Below are positions 43,337 to 53,118 of a stretch of 64,000 bases of DNA, in pieces. The notes below the pieces were generated by a model. The model was not told the DNA's origin. It made no database searches and saw only the letters and a list, made by a program, of their open reading frames with translations. Position numbers and translations under genes: made by a program. Position 1 is the first letter of the stretch. Every line of letters starts with the position of its first letter. Source of the DNA: JBFHFS01 sp041583495 (GTDB lineage Bacteria; Bacteroidota; Bacteroidia; Bacteroidales; Marinilabiliaceae); the NCBI GenBank assembly GCA_041583495.1, contig JBFHFS010000026.1, positions 8,776-72,775 on the forward strand, written 5' to 3'.

Positions 43337-43491
43337 ATTAAAAAAAACAGCTCTCCTCAATTCAAACAATTTTACTATTTTTAGATAGCAAAAGTCGCCA
43401 CCCACCAGGGAAAGTTCTGTAGGATGGCGGCTTGTTTGAGCCGAAGGACTTAGACTTATCCTATTGTATTACAACACAATAAACCTATTAA

Positions 43492-43914
43492 ATGGCGAAT
43501 TCAAACATTACCCTAACCCTGATAAAGCCCAAAACCGTTGCGGGTTTTCATACCGGCGAGATTCTTTCCCATATAGAGAAGGCAGGATTCCGGATTAAGG
43601 CCCTTAAAATGCTACAGCTGCCCATGGAGAAAGCGGAATTGTTCTACGGTGTTCACCGGGGCAAACCATTTTTCGAGGAATTGGTAGTCTTTATGTCATC
43701 GGGGCCGATAGTAGCCGCCATCCTGGAAAAAGAAAACGCGGTTGAAGATTTTCGGAAACTCCTGGGAGCCACCGATCCCAAAGATGCTGCTCCGGGTACT
43801 TTACGCAATCTTTACGCCACCGGAAAAACCCATAATGCAGTGCATGGATCCGACAGTGATGAAAATGCCCTGTTGGAAGCCGGTATATTTTTCAGTGAAT
43901 TGGAACGATTTTAA
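43492..43914 (+). CDS. ndk: Nucleoside-diphosphate kinase
   Basis: 140 residues, the usual bacterial length. The active-site His118 lies in KTHNAVHGSDSDENA, and the Kpn-loop region, YGVHRGKPFFEELVVFMSSGP, and LLGATDPKDAAPGTLRNLYA match the family. It transfers gamma-phosphate between nucleoside di- and triphosphates in the cytoplasm. It runs rightward, divergent from nrnA, and its stop is 22 bases from the convergent DUF721 gene, leaving no room for a separate terminator. Confidence 0.96.
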   Translation: MANSNITLTLIKPKTVAGFHTGEILSHIEKAGFRIKALKMLQLPMEKAELFYGVHRGKPFFEELVVFMSSGPIVAAILEKENAVEDFRKLLGATDPKDAAPGTLRNLYATGKTHNAVHGSDSDENALLEAGIFFSELERF

Positions 43915-43936
43915 CGACTCTCCGACACCCTGACCA

Positions 43937-44236
43937 TTATTTCAGAATCAAATCCTTAACAATTGCCTGCCCTATTTTTTGATTCAGATTGTGAATGATC
44001 TTGGTTTTGTGCATGAGCAGTTCGCTCCGGATAGTGCTGCTGTTAAGACTCACGAATAACACCCCATTTCGAAAAAACACATTTCGTGTGATACGGGCAA
44101 CGGACTTACCCATTACCTCTTCCCATGCAGCCGGGATTCGGGATTGGTAAATTCCACGTGACAAGTTGGGAGCCCCCATTATTTCCGAAATTATATCGGC
44201 TAAGGGTTGGGTGGTTTGTTTTCGTGGTGGTCGCAT
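43937..44236 (-). CDS. DUF721 (DciA-like) protein
   Basis: 99 residues, small and basic, cytoplasmic. The DUF721 pattern is visible: PLADIISEIMGAPNLSRGIYQSRIPAAWEEVMGKSVARITRNVFFRNGVLFVSLNSSTIRSELLMHK. DciA is the ancestral loader of the replicative helicase in bacteria without DnaC. DUF721 next to recF is a recurring Bacteroidota arrangement; here 347 bases of non-coding DNA separate it from recF. Whether it is a true DciA helicase loader is inferred. Confidence 0.8.
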   Translation of the reverse strand: MRPPRKQTTQPLADIISEIMGAPNLSRGIYQSRIPAAWEEVMGKSVARITRNVFFRNGVLFVSLNSSTIRSELLMHKTKIIHNLNQKIGQAIVKDLILK

Positions 44237-44583
44237 ACCTTCAGTCTATTATTAATTTATTGACAAGATACAACAGATCGTTAGATTTTCCGCATGCTGC
44301 CCTGGTTTTGGCGGGGACCCATCGGAGGATCTGGACTTTAGAAGCTGGAAGCCTGATGTCTGAAGTAAATTGATTAATGATGAAAAAAACACCTCTTCTA
44401 ACTTCCTTCTTCTAACTTCAAGTCCCTAAGGGGATGCATGTTGCAAAAAAACACAATCATATGAATAACAACGCTAATTTAAACTTGAGCCAAATTAATC
44501 AATCCTCATAAAACACTGACATAAACCTATTTCCGATAGCTTTACGAAGCATTGAAGATAAATACAACCAGGCTCAACACAAA
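44237..44583. other. Intergenic, 347 bases, between recF and the DUF721 gene
   Basis: No gene found. It contains words like the purine-rich repeats elsewhere: TTTAGAAGCTGGAAGC near 44337 on the plus strand and, on the opposite strand, GAAGTTAGAAGAAGG near 44395-44420. This looks like a short degenerate version of the 38.4-kb repeat. Confidence 0.45.
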
Positions 44584-45687
44584 CTATTCAGCCGTCACCC
44601 TACCCTCCTTAACCTCAAAAATACGATAATCTTTTCCGGTCTTTTCAACAATTCCAGATAACCTTTCTTTTTGAGTATCGGTGATAAATATTTGGCTAAA
44701 GCGCTCCTCACCTACCAAATGGATCAAGCGATCTCCCCTTGCAGAATCCAACTTATCGAATACATCGTCGAGCAAAAGAATCGGTTCAAATCCGTTAAAC
44801 CGGGTCAAAAACTCAAATTGAGCCAGCTTAAGGGCAATGAGAAACGACTTTTTCTGACCCTGTGAGCCCTCTCGTTTTACAGGTTGGCCATTAAATATCA
44901 GTTCCAGATCATCTTTATGAATTCCCCGGGTGGTATAACCCAACACCAAATCTCTTTCACGGCTGGCTTTTAAGAGAGGCAAGAGATCGCCCTTTTGGAG
45001 ATGAGAGCGGTATACAATATCAACCTCTTCGTGGCCACCGGTAATGTATTGGTACAAGTCTCTGAATACAGGCACCAGCTGGTTAATGAAGGAGGCGCGC
45101 TGATCAAATATTTTGGCCCCCATAAAGGCCAGCTGCTCATCCCATACTTCCAGCTGGGCCACCAACGAAGCCGACAAACCCGTTGCACTCTTCAGCAAAA
45201 CGTTGCGCTGATTAAGAGCCCGGTTGTAACGAATCAGTAACTCAAGAAAAGATTTATCATACTGACTGACAACACTATCCATATATTTTCGTCTCTGATC
45301 GCTACCCTCCAGGATCAATCTTTCGTCGGATGGGGATATCATCACCAGGGGAAGCAAACCAATATGATCGGAAAGTTTGGTGTACTCTTTTTTATTGCGC
45401 TTAAAAACCTTTTTCTGGTTACGCTTGAGGGCCACGTATATTTCTTCGGTTTTTTCCAGCCGCTGAAAACCTCCCTGAAGAACAAAAAATTCCTGGTCGT
45501 GGCTTATATTGTGACTCTCTACCGAATTAAAATAACTCTTACAAAAGGATAAGTAATAGATGGCATCCAACAGATTGGTTTTCCCGGAACCATTTGGACC
45601 CACAAAACAGTTAATCCCGTGGGTGAAGTCCATCTCGGCCTGGCCCACATTCTTATAGTTTAAAACATTCAAATGTTGAAGATACAT
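44584..45687 (-). CDS. recF: DNA replication and repair protein RecF
   Basis: About 367 residues from MYLQHLNVLNYKNV; an ATG eight codons upstream precedes the conserved start. Walker A is GPNGSGKT, the linker shows LNQRNVLLK, and the C-terminal part has GSQGQKKSFLIALKLAQ (signature) and LLLDDVFDKLD (Walker B/D-loop). RecF loads RecA at gapped DNA. Its neighbours, DUF721 on one side and the TPR-ribH pair divergently on the other, are the usual Bacteroidota context. Confidence 0.94.
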   Translation of the reverse strand: MYLQHLNVLNYKNVGQAEMDFTHGINCFVGPNGSGKTNLLDAIYYLSFCKSYFNSVESHNISHDQEFFVLQGGFQRLEKTEEIYVALKRNQKKVFKRNKKEYTKLSDHIGLLPLVMISPSDERLILEGSDQRRKYMDSVVSQYDKSFLELLIRYNRALNQRNVLLKSATGLSASLVAQLEVWDEQLAFMGAKIFDQRASFINQLVPVFRDLYQYITGGHEEVDIVYRSHLQKGDLLPLLKASRERDLVLGYTTRGIHKDDLELIFNGQPVKREGSQGQKKSFLIALKLAQFEFLTRFNGFEPILLLDDVFDKLDSARGDRLIHLVGEERFSQIFITDTQKERLSGIVEKTGKDYRIFEVKEGRVTAE

Positions 45688-45710
45688 ATACTGGTGGATG
45701 AGAAATAGCA

Positions 45711-45718
45711 CAAAAGTA
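45711..45718 (-). promoter_or_regulatory. -7 element for recF
   Basis: Minus-strand TACTTTTG matches TAnnTTTG 24 bases before the ATG at 45687; no good -33 box was seen. Confidence 0.4.
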
Positions 45719-45815
45719 ATGAAGATAGAGGAACTCTTTTGCTATTGAGTGACGAAAACATGACAATGAATGATAAATAGATGGTATAAATGCCAAAAAA
45801 ATTGCTGGTGGCTGT

Positions 45816-45845
45816 TTTGAATAATTTTTAAAACAGTTACATTTG
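45816..45845 (+). promoter_or_regulatory. Consensus Bacteroidota promoter for the TPR gene
   Basis: TTTG at 45816-45819, 18-base spacer, TACATTTG at 45838-45845: a near-perfect match to the primary-sigma consensus of Bacteroidota. The leader would be about 20 bases to the ATG at 45872. Confidence 0.65.
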
Positions 45846-45871
45846 CCCTTGTATTAAAACCTATACTAATC

Positions 45872-46552
45872 ATGTCGAAAAAGCAAACACAACACGAGGA
45901 TAGTTTTGAAAACGTAGAATCGGCGTTGAGCCAAACGGAACAATTCATTGAAGACAATCAAAAACTCATCAGTCTTGCCGTTTTGGCGATCATCCTTGTT
46001 GTAGGCGGATATTGGGCGTTCAAGAAACTCTACATGCAACCCATGGAGCAGGATGCCCAAAAAAGCATCTTCGCGGCCCAACAATATTTCGAAAAAGACA
46101 GCTTCAACCTGGCCCTCAATGGCGATGGAATGGACCCCGGTTTTCTGGAGATCATTGACCTTTACGGAATCACCGAGGCCGGAAACCTATCCCAGTACTA
46201 TGCCGGCGTATCTTATCTGCATATGGGTAATTTTGAAGAGGCTCTGGCCCATTTAAAAAAATTCTCTACCGACGAACCCGTATTAAGCTCAACGGCCAAT
46301 GGTGCCATGGGCGACGCTTATCTTGAACTGGGCAACCAAAAAGAGGCTATAAGTTATTATAAAAAAGCCGGTGAGCTGGACAACCAACTTACGGCCCCGC
46401 TATATCTTTTTAAATTAGGGCTTTTGTACGAAAAAAGCGGAGATAAAAAGAGCGCGCTTACAGCCTACAACAAAATTAAGGATGATTACAGCAATAGCTT
46501 CGAAGCCCGTCAGATTGATAAATACATCACCAGGGCGACCATTTCGCAATAA
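45872..46552 (+). CDS. Membrane-anchored tetratricopeptide-repeat protein (YfgM-like)
   Basis: 226 residues: a short charged N-terminus, one membrane helix (LISLAVLAIILVVGGYWAF, about 34-52) and TPR repeats over about 100-220 (SQYYAGVSYLHMGNFEEALAHLKKF, GDAYLELGNQKEAISYYKKAG, FKLGLLYEKSGDKKSALTAY). It resembles YfgM-type proteins that work with the SecYEG translocon in other phyla; the function in Bacteroidota is not shown. It has a strong promoter and a clear terminator. Confidence 0.83.
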   Translation: MSKKQTQHEDSFENVESALSQTEQFIEDNQKLISLAVLAIILVVGGYWAFKKLYMQPMEQDAQKSIFAAQQYFEKDSFNLALNGDGMDPGFLEIIDLYGITEAGNLSQYYAGVSYLHMGNFEEALAHLKKFSTDEPVLSSTANGAMGDAYLELGNQKEAISYYKKAGELDNQLTAPLYLFKLGLLYEKSGDKKSALTAYNKIKDDYSNSFEARQIDKYITRATISQ

Positions 46553-46580
46553 ACATTTCAGTTTTTTTAGGATATATCAG

Positions 46581-46618
46581 GAGGTTGTCTGTGTTAAGCA
46601 GTCAACCTCTTATTTTTA
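46581..46618 (+). terminator. Intrinsic terminator of the TPR gene
   Basis: GAGGTTG pairs with CAACCTC, with an inner CTG/CAG, and is followed by TTATTTTTAT. It lies about 28 bases after the stop. Confidence 0.75.
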
Positions 46619-46770
46619 TAAGTGGATTTCGAAAATATGATCAGATGAATGATGCCCCAATGGTTGTCGATTCAAAAAAACCTGACGGAAATTTTTATTT
46701 TATCCTTCTGATTTAATTTCATTATCTTCAATTTCTCATTATTGGATAATCATCATTTACTTAGAATGCC

Positions 46771-47268
46771 ATGGCTACAAAATTGAAAAACCTCTCCGAG
46801 TACGATGCTGCCACCATCCCTTCAGCACAAAAAATGAAATTTGGGATTGTGGTATCTGAATGGAATGCCGAAATAACCGATGCGCTCTTGTCGGGAGCCA
46901 CATCTACCCTTCTAAAACATGGTGCACAGGCCGATAACATTCTGGTAGCCCATGTGCCGGGGAGCTTTGAGCTTACTCATGGGGCCCGGCAACTCATCAA
47001 AAAAACGGATGTGGATGCAGTTTTATGTCTGGGCTGTGTCATTCAGGGCGACACGCCGCACTTCGACTTTGTATGCCAGGGCGTTACCCAGGGCATTACC
47101 CTTTTGAACGTAGAACAAAAGGTGCCGGTAATTTTTGGGTTACTCACCACCCTTGATCAGCAACAAGCGCTGGATAGGGCCGGTGGAAAACACGGAAACA
47201 AGGGAGATGAAGCCGCCATAACCGCCATTAAAATGATTGCTCTGGACCAAAACTTGAAAGAGAAGTAG
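46771..47268 (+). CDS. ribH: 6,7-dimethyl-8-ribityllumazine synthase
   Basis: 165 residues. Family blocks: FGIVVSEWNAEITDALLSGA, VAHVPGSFELTHGARQLI, LCLGCVIQGDTPHFDFVCQGVTQGI (with the His of the active site) and PVIFGLLTTLDQQQALDRAGG followed by HGNKGDEAA. It makes the riboflavin precursor from 5-amino-6-ribitylaminouracil and dihydroxybutanone phosphate. No FMN riboswitch pattern was recognised upstream. The CorA gene begins 42 bases later. Confidence 0.95.
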   Translation: MATKLKNLSEYDAATIPSAQKMKFGIVVSEWNAEITDALLSGATSTLLKHGAQADNILVAHVPGSFELTHGARQLIKKTDVDAVLCLGCVIQGDTPHFDFVCQGVTQGITLLNVEQKVPVIFGLLTTLDQQQALDRAGGKHGNKGDEAAITAIKMIALDQNLKEK

Positions 47269-47310
47269 CTTTTTTTTAAATTGAGGATTCATTACATAAC
47301 GACTTCCATA

Positions 47311-48369
47311 ATGGGCAAAAAGCTTTTTCATCAAAAACTGGTGGATCCACGGATTCAGTTTGTCGGACAGCAGTTCCTGGAAACACCTGAACTCCAGCTT
47401 TTTCTCTATTCCGAAAAACAGTTACGTGAATATGCCGCCAGCGGTAAATTTGGCAAACTGCGCGAACATCTGGATCAGCGACAGGAAAACATTGCCTGGC
47501 TGAACCTCCACGGGGTACATGATGTAGAACTCGTAAACCAAATTGCCCAATACTTTAATCTCGACAAACTGGTGGTGCAAGACCTGGTGGATACCACCCA
47601 GCGACCCAAGATCGAGATTCATTCTGATTATCTGTTTTTCTCCATCAAGTCGCTTTCGCCCCTTAACCACCAGAAAATGGAAGTGGAACAGATCAGTTTC
47701 ATCCTTACCAAAGGGATTCTGATCTCCTTCCAGGAGAAGAAAGGCGATCATTTTGAACACATCCGAAAGCGGTTAAGAGAAAAACTTGGAACCGTTCGTG
47801 AACAGGGAGCCGATTATCTGCTTTATCTGCTGATAGATGCCATCACAGGCAACTATTTCAACACCTTAAATAATCTGGAGGCACTTTTGGATATGCTCCC
47901 TGTTGAAGTAACCAAAGATCCCCGACCGGGATTTATCTCCACCATTGAGGATGTTAAACGCAATTTATTTACCATCCGCAAATCGGTCTTTCCGCTGAAA
48001 GAGGCCATTTTCTTCACCGAAAAGGTACCACAATCCTTTATCAGCCCGCCGGTTAACCGTTATTTCTCCGACTTGAAGGATCAACTACTCCAGCTCTTCG
48101 ATGAGGCAGACCTGAATCTTTCCAGAGCAGAGGGCATCACCAACCTGTTTTTTTCCTATCAGGGCCACCGGATGAACGAGGTGATGAAAGTATTGACCCT
48201 CGTGGCAACCATATTCATTCCCCTAACCTTCATCGCGGGCATATATGGCATGAACTTTCAATACATGCCTGAATTATCGTGGAAATGGGGTTATTTCTTC
48301 GTTTGGGGATTTATGCTGTTGTGTTTTGCCGGGATGATTCTCTTTTTTAAGCGGAAAAAGTGGCTGTAA
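47311..48369 (+). CDS. corA: CorA-type magnesium/cobalt transporter
   Basis: 352 residues from the ATG at 47311; a TTG ten codons earlier is less likely. The cytoplasmic funnel domain fills most of the protein, with a C-terminal membrane pair containing IFIPLTFIAGIYGMNFQYMPE, whose GMN motif forms the selectivity loop. The long helix before it (DLNLSRAEGITNLFFSYQGHRMNEVMKVLTLVATI) is typical. It lets Mg2+ enter through the inner membrane. The stop is 13 bases from that of the convergent histidine kinase. Confidence 0.92.
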   Translation: MGKKLFHQKLVDPRIQFVGQQFLETPELQLFLYSEKQLREYAASGKFGKLREHLDQRQENIAWLNLHGVHDVELVNQIAQYFNLDKLVVQDLVDTTQRPKIEIHSDYLFFSIKSLSPLNHQKMEVEQISFILTKGILISFQEKKGDHFEHIRKRLREKLGTVREQGADYLLYLLIDAITGNYFNTLNNLEALLDMLPVEVTKDPRPGFISTIEDVKRNLFTIRKSVFPLKEAIFFTEKVPQSFISPPVNRYFSDLKDQLLQLFDEADLNLSRAEGITNLFFSYQGHRMNEVMKVLTLVATIFIPLTFIAGIYGMNFQYMPELSWKWGYFFVWGFMLLCFAGMILFFKRKKWL

Positions 48370-48382
48370 GGAAAGAACAACG

Positions 48383-49873
48383 TTAATTGTGTGAGGCGGG
48401 CAGAAAAACGGTAAAGCAGGAGCCCTTATGGGGCGTGCTTTTGACCTCAATGCTGCCTTGATTCAATTGTACCATTTCGTGAATCAGAATCAAGCCAAGT
48501 CCGCTGCCTGTTTCATCATCCGTGCCGGGAGTAGAAAGAAAAGCATCTAAAGAAAAGAGCGACTTCAGCTTGGATTCCTGTATGCCAATACCGGAATCTT
48601 CCACATGAATACGGATGTCCCCATTGGACAGGGAGGCCCAACAACGAACACGCCCGCCCTGGTGGGTGAATTTAATGCCATTGTGGATGAGATTACGCAG
48701 GACAAACTCCATCATATCCGGATCGGCGGTACAATACAGCGACTCAGGAATCTCATTTATCAGCTCGATCCTCTTTTTATTGGCCAAACCATCCACTTGC
48801 TGAAAGGCCTTATTCACGAGTTGTTGGGCATCACATTTCCCAGGATAAGGAGTCAATTGCCCCAATTGCGATTTGGACCAGGTAAGAAGATCCTCCAGTA
48901 ACATATAAGTAGTTTCGGAGGCACTGCTAATTTGCCGAACCATTTCTTTCATCTCGGCAGCTGTATAGTTCTCTATATTTTCGTGCAGCAGAGAAGTAAA
49001 TCCAATGATTACCTGAAAGGGATTCTTGAGGTCGTGTGCAAGTATTCCAAAAAATTTATCCTTGGTATGGTTCAACCGGAGCAGGTAATCCTCACTTTTG
49101 AGCAACTGCTGCTCCATCTCTTTTTGTTTGGAGACATCAGAGATTAACAAACACTCCTGCCCGGGTAAAATTTGAAACCACATCAACCGAAAGGTTCTAC
49201 CCGAATCTTCATGCCTCCACTCCAGTCCTTCAGAACCCGAATCTCGCCCCCCCAGAAGCCTGTCAATCAAATCCGGATCTTCGATTGTCTCCCTTAAAGA
49301 ACGGCCTACTAAATCGGGATGATTCAAAATTTCAAAACCACGGGGATTGACTTTGGAGATTTTAAGATCTGTTACCCTGCCGTTTTCGTACATTTTGGTC
49401 ATCATCAGGATACCCACCGGAGAATTCTCGAATAGCTTCTCGAACAACTGCTCCCGCATTTGGAGCTGCTCCCTTAGCTTTTTCTGAATGCTGATATCCT
49501 CTTTAACCGCAATAAAACCTATGGTTTTGCTCCCATCGTCGGAAAGGATGGGTGAAATGGAGGCTTTCTCGATGATTAATTCCCCATTTTTTCCCCGATT
49601 AATAAAATCGCCATGCCAGCTTTTTCCACTATTCAGATCCTGCCATAGATCCTGATAAAAGGCCCTGGAGTGATACCCACTTTTAAGCACGGAGGGGGTT
49701 TTCCCGATAGCTTCCTGTCGAGAGTATCCATAAACCTTTTCAAAGGTTTTATTTACAAATGAGATAACCCCGAGATTATCGGTAATTACGACGATACTCT
49801 CGGCGTTATCCAATGCCTGAACCAGTTGTTTGCCTCCAATCATAAACCTGTTTTGCTGCGTTCTGAATCCCAC
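48383..49873 (-). CDS. PAS-domain sensor histidine kinase, orphan
   Basis: 496 residues (a second ATG ten codons in is possible). There is no membrane segment, so it is probably cytoplasmic. Two PAS domains cover about 15-130 (LDNAESIVVITDNLGVISFVNKTFEKVYGYS) and 140-255, followed by a HisKA domain with the phosphorylated His280 in GILAHDLKNPFQ, and a HATPase domain (VLRNLIHNGIKFTHQGG with the N box, then VEDSGIGI and GSGLGLILI). No response regulator lies beside it, so its partner is elsewhere. The signal is unknown. Confidence 0.92.
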   Translation of the reverse strand: MGFRTQQNRFMIGGKQLVQALDNAESIVVITDNLGVISFVNKTFEKVYGYSRQEAIGKTPSVLKSGYHSRAFYQDLWQDLNSGKSWHGDFINRGKNGELIIEKASISPILSDDGSKTIGFIAVKEDISIQKKLREQLQMREQLFEKLFENSPVGILMMTKMYENGRVTDLKISKVNPRGFEILNHPDLVGRSLRETIEDPDLIDRLLGGRDSGSEGLEWRHEDSGRTFRLMWFQILPGQECLLISDVSKQKEMEQQLLKSEDYLLRLNHTKDKFFGILAHDLKNPFQVIIGFTSLLHENIENYTAAEMKEMVRQISSASETTYMLLEDLLTWSKSQLGQLTPYPGKCDAQQLVNKAFQQVDGLANKKRIELINEIPESLYCTADPDMMEFVLRNLIHNGIKFTHQGGRVRCWASLSNGDIRIHVEDSGIGIQESKLKSLFSLDAFLSTPGTDDETGSGLGLILIHEMVQLNQGSIEVKSTPHKGSCFTVFLPASHN

Positions 49874-49965
49874 CCGGGGGCCGCCGGATAGGGCGCATTT
49901 TTTTTTTGCAAGTTAATAAACCTCCTTGTTTTGGACCAAAAAAAATCAGAAAACCAATCAACGTC

Positions 49966-52900
49966 TCATCGTACCGGCCTAATAGTAAAGCCATAACGAT
50001 AGGCTTTTTTGGTCAATCTATATTGCTCATGAGTCCAGGCGCCCCAGCTGGTATCTCCGCCCACTCCCATCTGAAAAAGATCTATATCCACTGAGGTAAG
50101 GTCGCGGGGTTGCACATCCACGGTATGGCGTTGAACAGGGGTTTCGCCCTTAGGAAGACGACCATCGGTACGTCTTGGCGACTCAAAATCTTCAAGCAGG
50201 TTGTGATGTGCCGAAACCTCCAGCAGTTGTTTCCCGGTGAAGCGCAAGCCCAGGCCGCTGTCATTGGTGATAGAAACCCACCTGACATCCGTCTTATTGC
50301 CATTTTCCTGGGGCCGGATATAGGGATAATACTGATCGGCCACACTACCGGAATAGAGATCCACAAAAGCACCTGTTTTCCGGTCCTGATAGGATTCCTG
50401 GGGACCACGTCCCAACCAGGTTATCTGGTCAAATTCACGGGGCATGATCAGGGTCATTCCCATCCTCGGAATCTCAGGCAAATCTTTGGCGGCCATGCTA
50501 AAGCTGTTATCCACCTCTACCTCTCCATTGCCTTTAACCACATAAACCGAGGAGTAGTCGCCAATCTTATTGTTGTCGGGATCCACCAAATCAAAGGTAA
50601 ATGATACTTTCAACAATCCAGTACCTGCATTCTGAACCCCGGCCTTTGTAACCACGCGGTTCTCACCGGCGCTGCGCCATATTCTTGAGCGGATGGGCAG
50701 ATTGTTTCCGAAGTCGTTATCCGTGGGTGCACGCCAAAATCCCGGAATGGGGCCGTTTTTAATAAGCTCGGTATTGGCATAACGGTATTGGGTCATCACG
50801 CCCTTGCTGTTATCGAATGTCACCTCAAAGTCTTCACCTGTAATAAGAAGATTATTTCCCTCCTCGCGATAGGTCAATGGCTTCAAGACCTTAACCTCCG
50901 GAATCAAGACCTTAGACAGAGGCAACTCAAATTGTTCTGTCGCCAATTGGGTGCCGGCAGGCACCAGTCCATCGTTCTGTTTCAAGTGGGCATAAAGATT
51001 CAGGAAATACTCAACCCCTGGTTCCACAACGAAGTTCACATCCACGCCCACCTCTTTTTTCTCATTGGGTTTTAAGGCCACTGTATCAAAACTTCCTGAC
51101 TTAACTACCTTACCCTCTCCTTTAATTTCCCATGAAAAATCAAAACGATCGGTATTTAGGAAAGCATATTTATTTTCGATGGCGACGCGTCCTTTCGAAA
51201 GATCTATTGGCCGAAACTTAAGGTATTGATACACCTTCTTCACTTCCAGAAGGGAAGGATGAGCCTCGCGAACAGGATCCACCAGCCCGTTGAGGCAAAA
51301 ATTGCCATCGGAGGGAACGGTATCGGGGCCGAAGTCACCCCCATAGGCCCAATATTCTTCCCCGGCTTCATTTTTTGTAAGCAGTCCCTGATCTACCCAG
51401 TCCCAGATAAATCCACCCTGAAGCACATCATACGACTCAATCAGATTCCAGTAGTCCACGAGGTTTCCCACGCTGTTGCCCATGGCATGTGCGTATTCAC
51501 ATTGAATCAGCGGTTTGTCAGGATTCCCCTTGACATATTCCTCCATTCTTTTAATAGACATGTACATAGGACAAAAGATATCGGTATTCCAGCCCGTTTT
51601 GGCCTGTTCATATTGCACGGGCCGTGTGGAATCGGCCTGTTTCAGGTATTCGTAGGTGGCCTCAAAATTTATCCCGTTGCCTGCTTCATTGCCCAGCGAC
51701 CAGATTATCACCGAGGGCTGGTTCTTATCGCGCTCAAACATGTTTTTGGTACGATACAGATGGGCCGCCATCCAGGCAGAATCTTTTGCCAGAGACTCTT
51801 CTCCATAGCCCATTCCATGTGATTCGATGTTGGCTTCATCGACCAGATACAGTCCGTAGCGATTGCACAATTCGTACCATCTGGCCGGCTGAGGATAGTG
51901 GGAAGTCCTGACTGCATTGAGGTTATGACGCTTCATCATCTCGATATCCTTCAGCATGGTTTCCTCATCCACCACATGGCCATTGACATCGTGATGCTCA
52001 TGCAGATCAGCCCCTTTCAATAAAACGTAAGCCCCATTGACCAACAGAGTATTGCCTTTTATTTCCACACGACGAAAGCCAACATCCTGACGGATAACCT
52101 CCAGTACCTTTCCGGTGGCATCTTTAAGGGCCATCTCGAGAGTGTAGAGATGAGGAAGCTCTGCAGACCATTGCTTAACATTCAACAGCTTTAAATCCCA
52201 GGTTACATGATTGTTCACCGAAGTAATAGCCTGGGTTTCTATCAGTTTGGACCCATCATATAAAGAAACCTCAAGGGCGGTTTTATTGGATTCAGTCCCA
52301 CCGGTGATCTCTGTATCGAGATGAAAAACACCCGTGGTATAATCATCTGCCAATGAGGCCATCACTCTAAAATCGCGAACGTGATTGGGGTGACGAGCCA
52401 AAAGAAAAACATCCCGGGTGATTCCCGACAGGCGCCAAAAATCCTGATCTTCAAGGTAGCTACCATCGCTCCATTTATAAACCTCCACCGCCAGTGAATT
52501 GGCACCAAGCTTCAGATATTTGGTAATATTAAATTCAGCAGGAGTTTTGCTGTCCTCAGAGTAACCTACCAATTGCTCATTAACCCACACGTACATGGCC
52601 GAGCTCACCCCGCCAAAGTGCAAAAAGATCTCTTGTCCATCCCAGTTTTTGGGAATATCGAACGAACGCTTATAGGACCCTACCGGATTATAATGTTTAG
52701 GGGTATGAGGAGGATTTTTCTCAAAAGGATATTCCGAATTCTTGTAGATCGGGTATTCATAGCCCTGCAACTCCCAGTTGGAAGGGACGGGGATGGTTTT
52801 CCATTGACGCGAATCGAAATCATCTTTAAAAAAGTAAAAAGGTCTTTCACCGGGATTTTTAGACAGGTGAAATTGCCAGTCGCCATTTAAGGAATAGATC

Positions 52901-53118
52901 AAAGAGGAAGCCCATCTGTTATCAGGGTCTACCTCCCCCTTTTCGGCAAAGGGAATAAACCATGCCCGGGGCTCTTCCTTGTTTATTTGAGTCACTGCCG
53001 GATTTTCCCAATCGGCTGGCATTTTTTCATCAAATGGAACATCTTTGTAATCGGTATAAGATTTACAGGCGGTAAACATAGCACCAAACATTAAACCCCA
53101 AAATAGAATTGTCTTCAT
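49966..53118 (-). CDS. Glycoside hydrolase family 2 beta-galactosidase-like lipoprotein
   Basis: 1050 residues; MKTILFWGLMFGAMFTAC gives lipobox Cys18. Order: GH2 sugar-binding domain (about 60-240: SLNGDWQFHLSKNP, PVPSNWELQGYEYPIY), immunoglobulin-like domain, TIM barrel (about 355-650) and a C-terminal beta-galactosidase small-chain domain (about 760-1045: FWRAPTDNDFGNNLP). Predicted acid/base E478 is in IIWSLGNEAGNG and nucleophile E541 in LIQCEYAHAMGNS, as in LacZ. As a lipoprotein it acts outside the inner membrane, probably on beta-galactosides from glycans. No SusCD pair is beside it. Confidence 0.92.
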   Translation of the reverse strand: MKTILFWGLMFGAMFTACKSYTDYKDVPFDEKMPADWENPAVTQINKEEPRAWFIPFAEKGEVDPDNRWASSLIYSLNGDWQFHLSKNPGERPFYFFKDDFDSRQWKTIPVPSNWELQGYEYPIYKNSEYPFEKNPPHTPKHYNPVGSYKRSFDIPKNWDGQEIFLHFGGVSSAMYVWVNEQLVGYSEDSKTPAEFNITKYLKLGANSLAVEVYKWSDGSYLEDQDFWRLSGITRDVFLLARHPNHVRDFRVMASLADDYTTGVFHLDTEITGGTESNKTALEVSLYDGSKLIETQAITSVNNHVTWDLKLLNVKQWSAELPHLYTLEMALKDATGKVLEVIRQDVGFRRVEIKGNTLLVNGAYVLLKGADLHEHHDVNGHVVDEETMLKDIEMMKRHNLNAVRTSHYPQPARWYELCNRYGLYLVDEANIESHGMGYGEESLAKDSAWMAAHLYRTKNMFERDKNQPSVIIWSLGNEAGNGINFEATYEYLKQADSTRPVQYEQAKTGWNTDIFCPMYMSIKRMEEYVKGNPDKPLIQCEYAHAMGNSVGNLVDYWNLIESYDVLQGGFIWDWVDQGLLTKNEAGEEYWAYGGDFGPDTVPSDGNFCLNGLVDPVREAHPSLLEVKKVYQYLKFRPIDLSKGRVAIENKYAFLNTDRFDFSWEIKGEGKVVKSGSFDTVALKPNEKKEVGVDVNFVVEPGVEYFLNLYAHLKQNDGLVPAGTQLATEQFELPLSKVLIPEVKVLKPLTYREEGNNLLITGEDFEVTFDNSKGVMTQYRYANTELIKNGPIPGFWRAPTDNDFGNNLPIRSRIWRSAGENRVVTKAGVQNAGTGLLKVSFTFDLVDPDNNKIGDYSSVYVVKGNGEVEVDNSFSMAAKDLPEIPRMGMTLIMPREFDQITWLGRGPQESYQDRKTGAFVDLYSGSVADQYYPYIRPQENGNKTDVRWVSITNDSGLGLRFTGKQLLEVSAHHNLLEDFESPRRTDGRLPKGETPVQRHTVDVQPRDLTSVDIDLFQMGVGGDTSWGAWTHEQYRLTKKAYRYGFTIRPVR

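Noticed and set aside
46620..46770. FMN riboswitch upstream of ribH
   Set aside because: The conserved helices of the RFN element are not recognisable in this AT-rich leader.
51226..51822. 198-residue frame on the plus strand
   Set aside because: Antisense to the GH2 catalytic barrel, which is intact.
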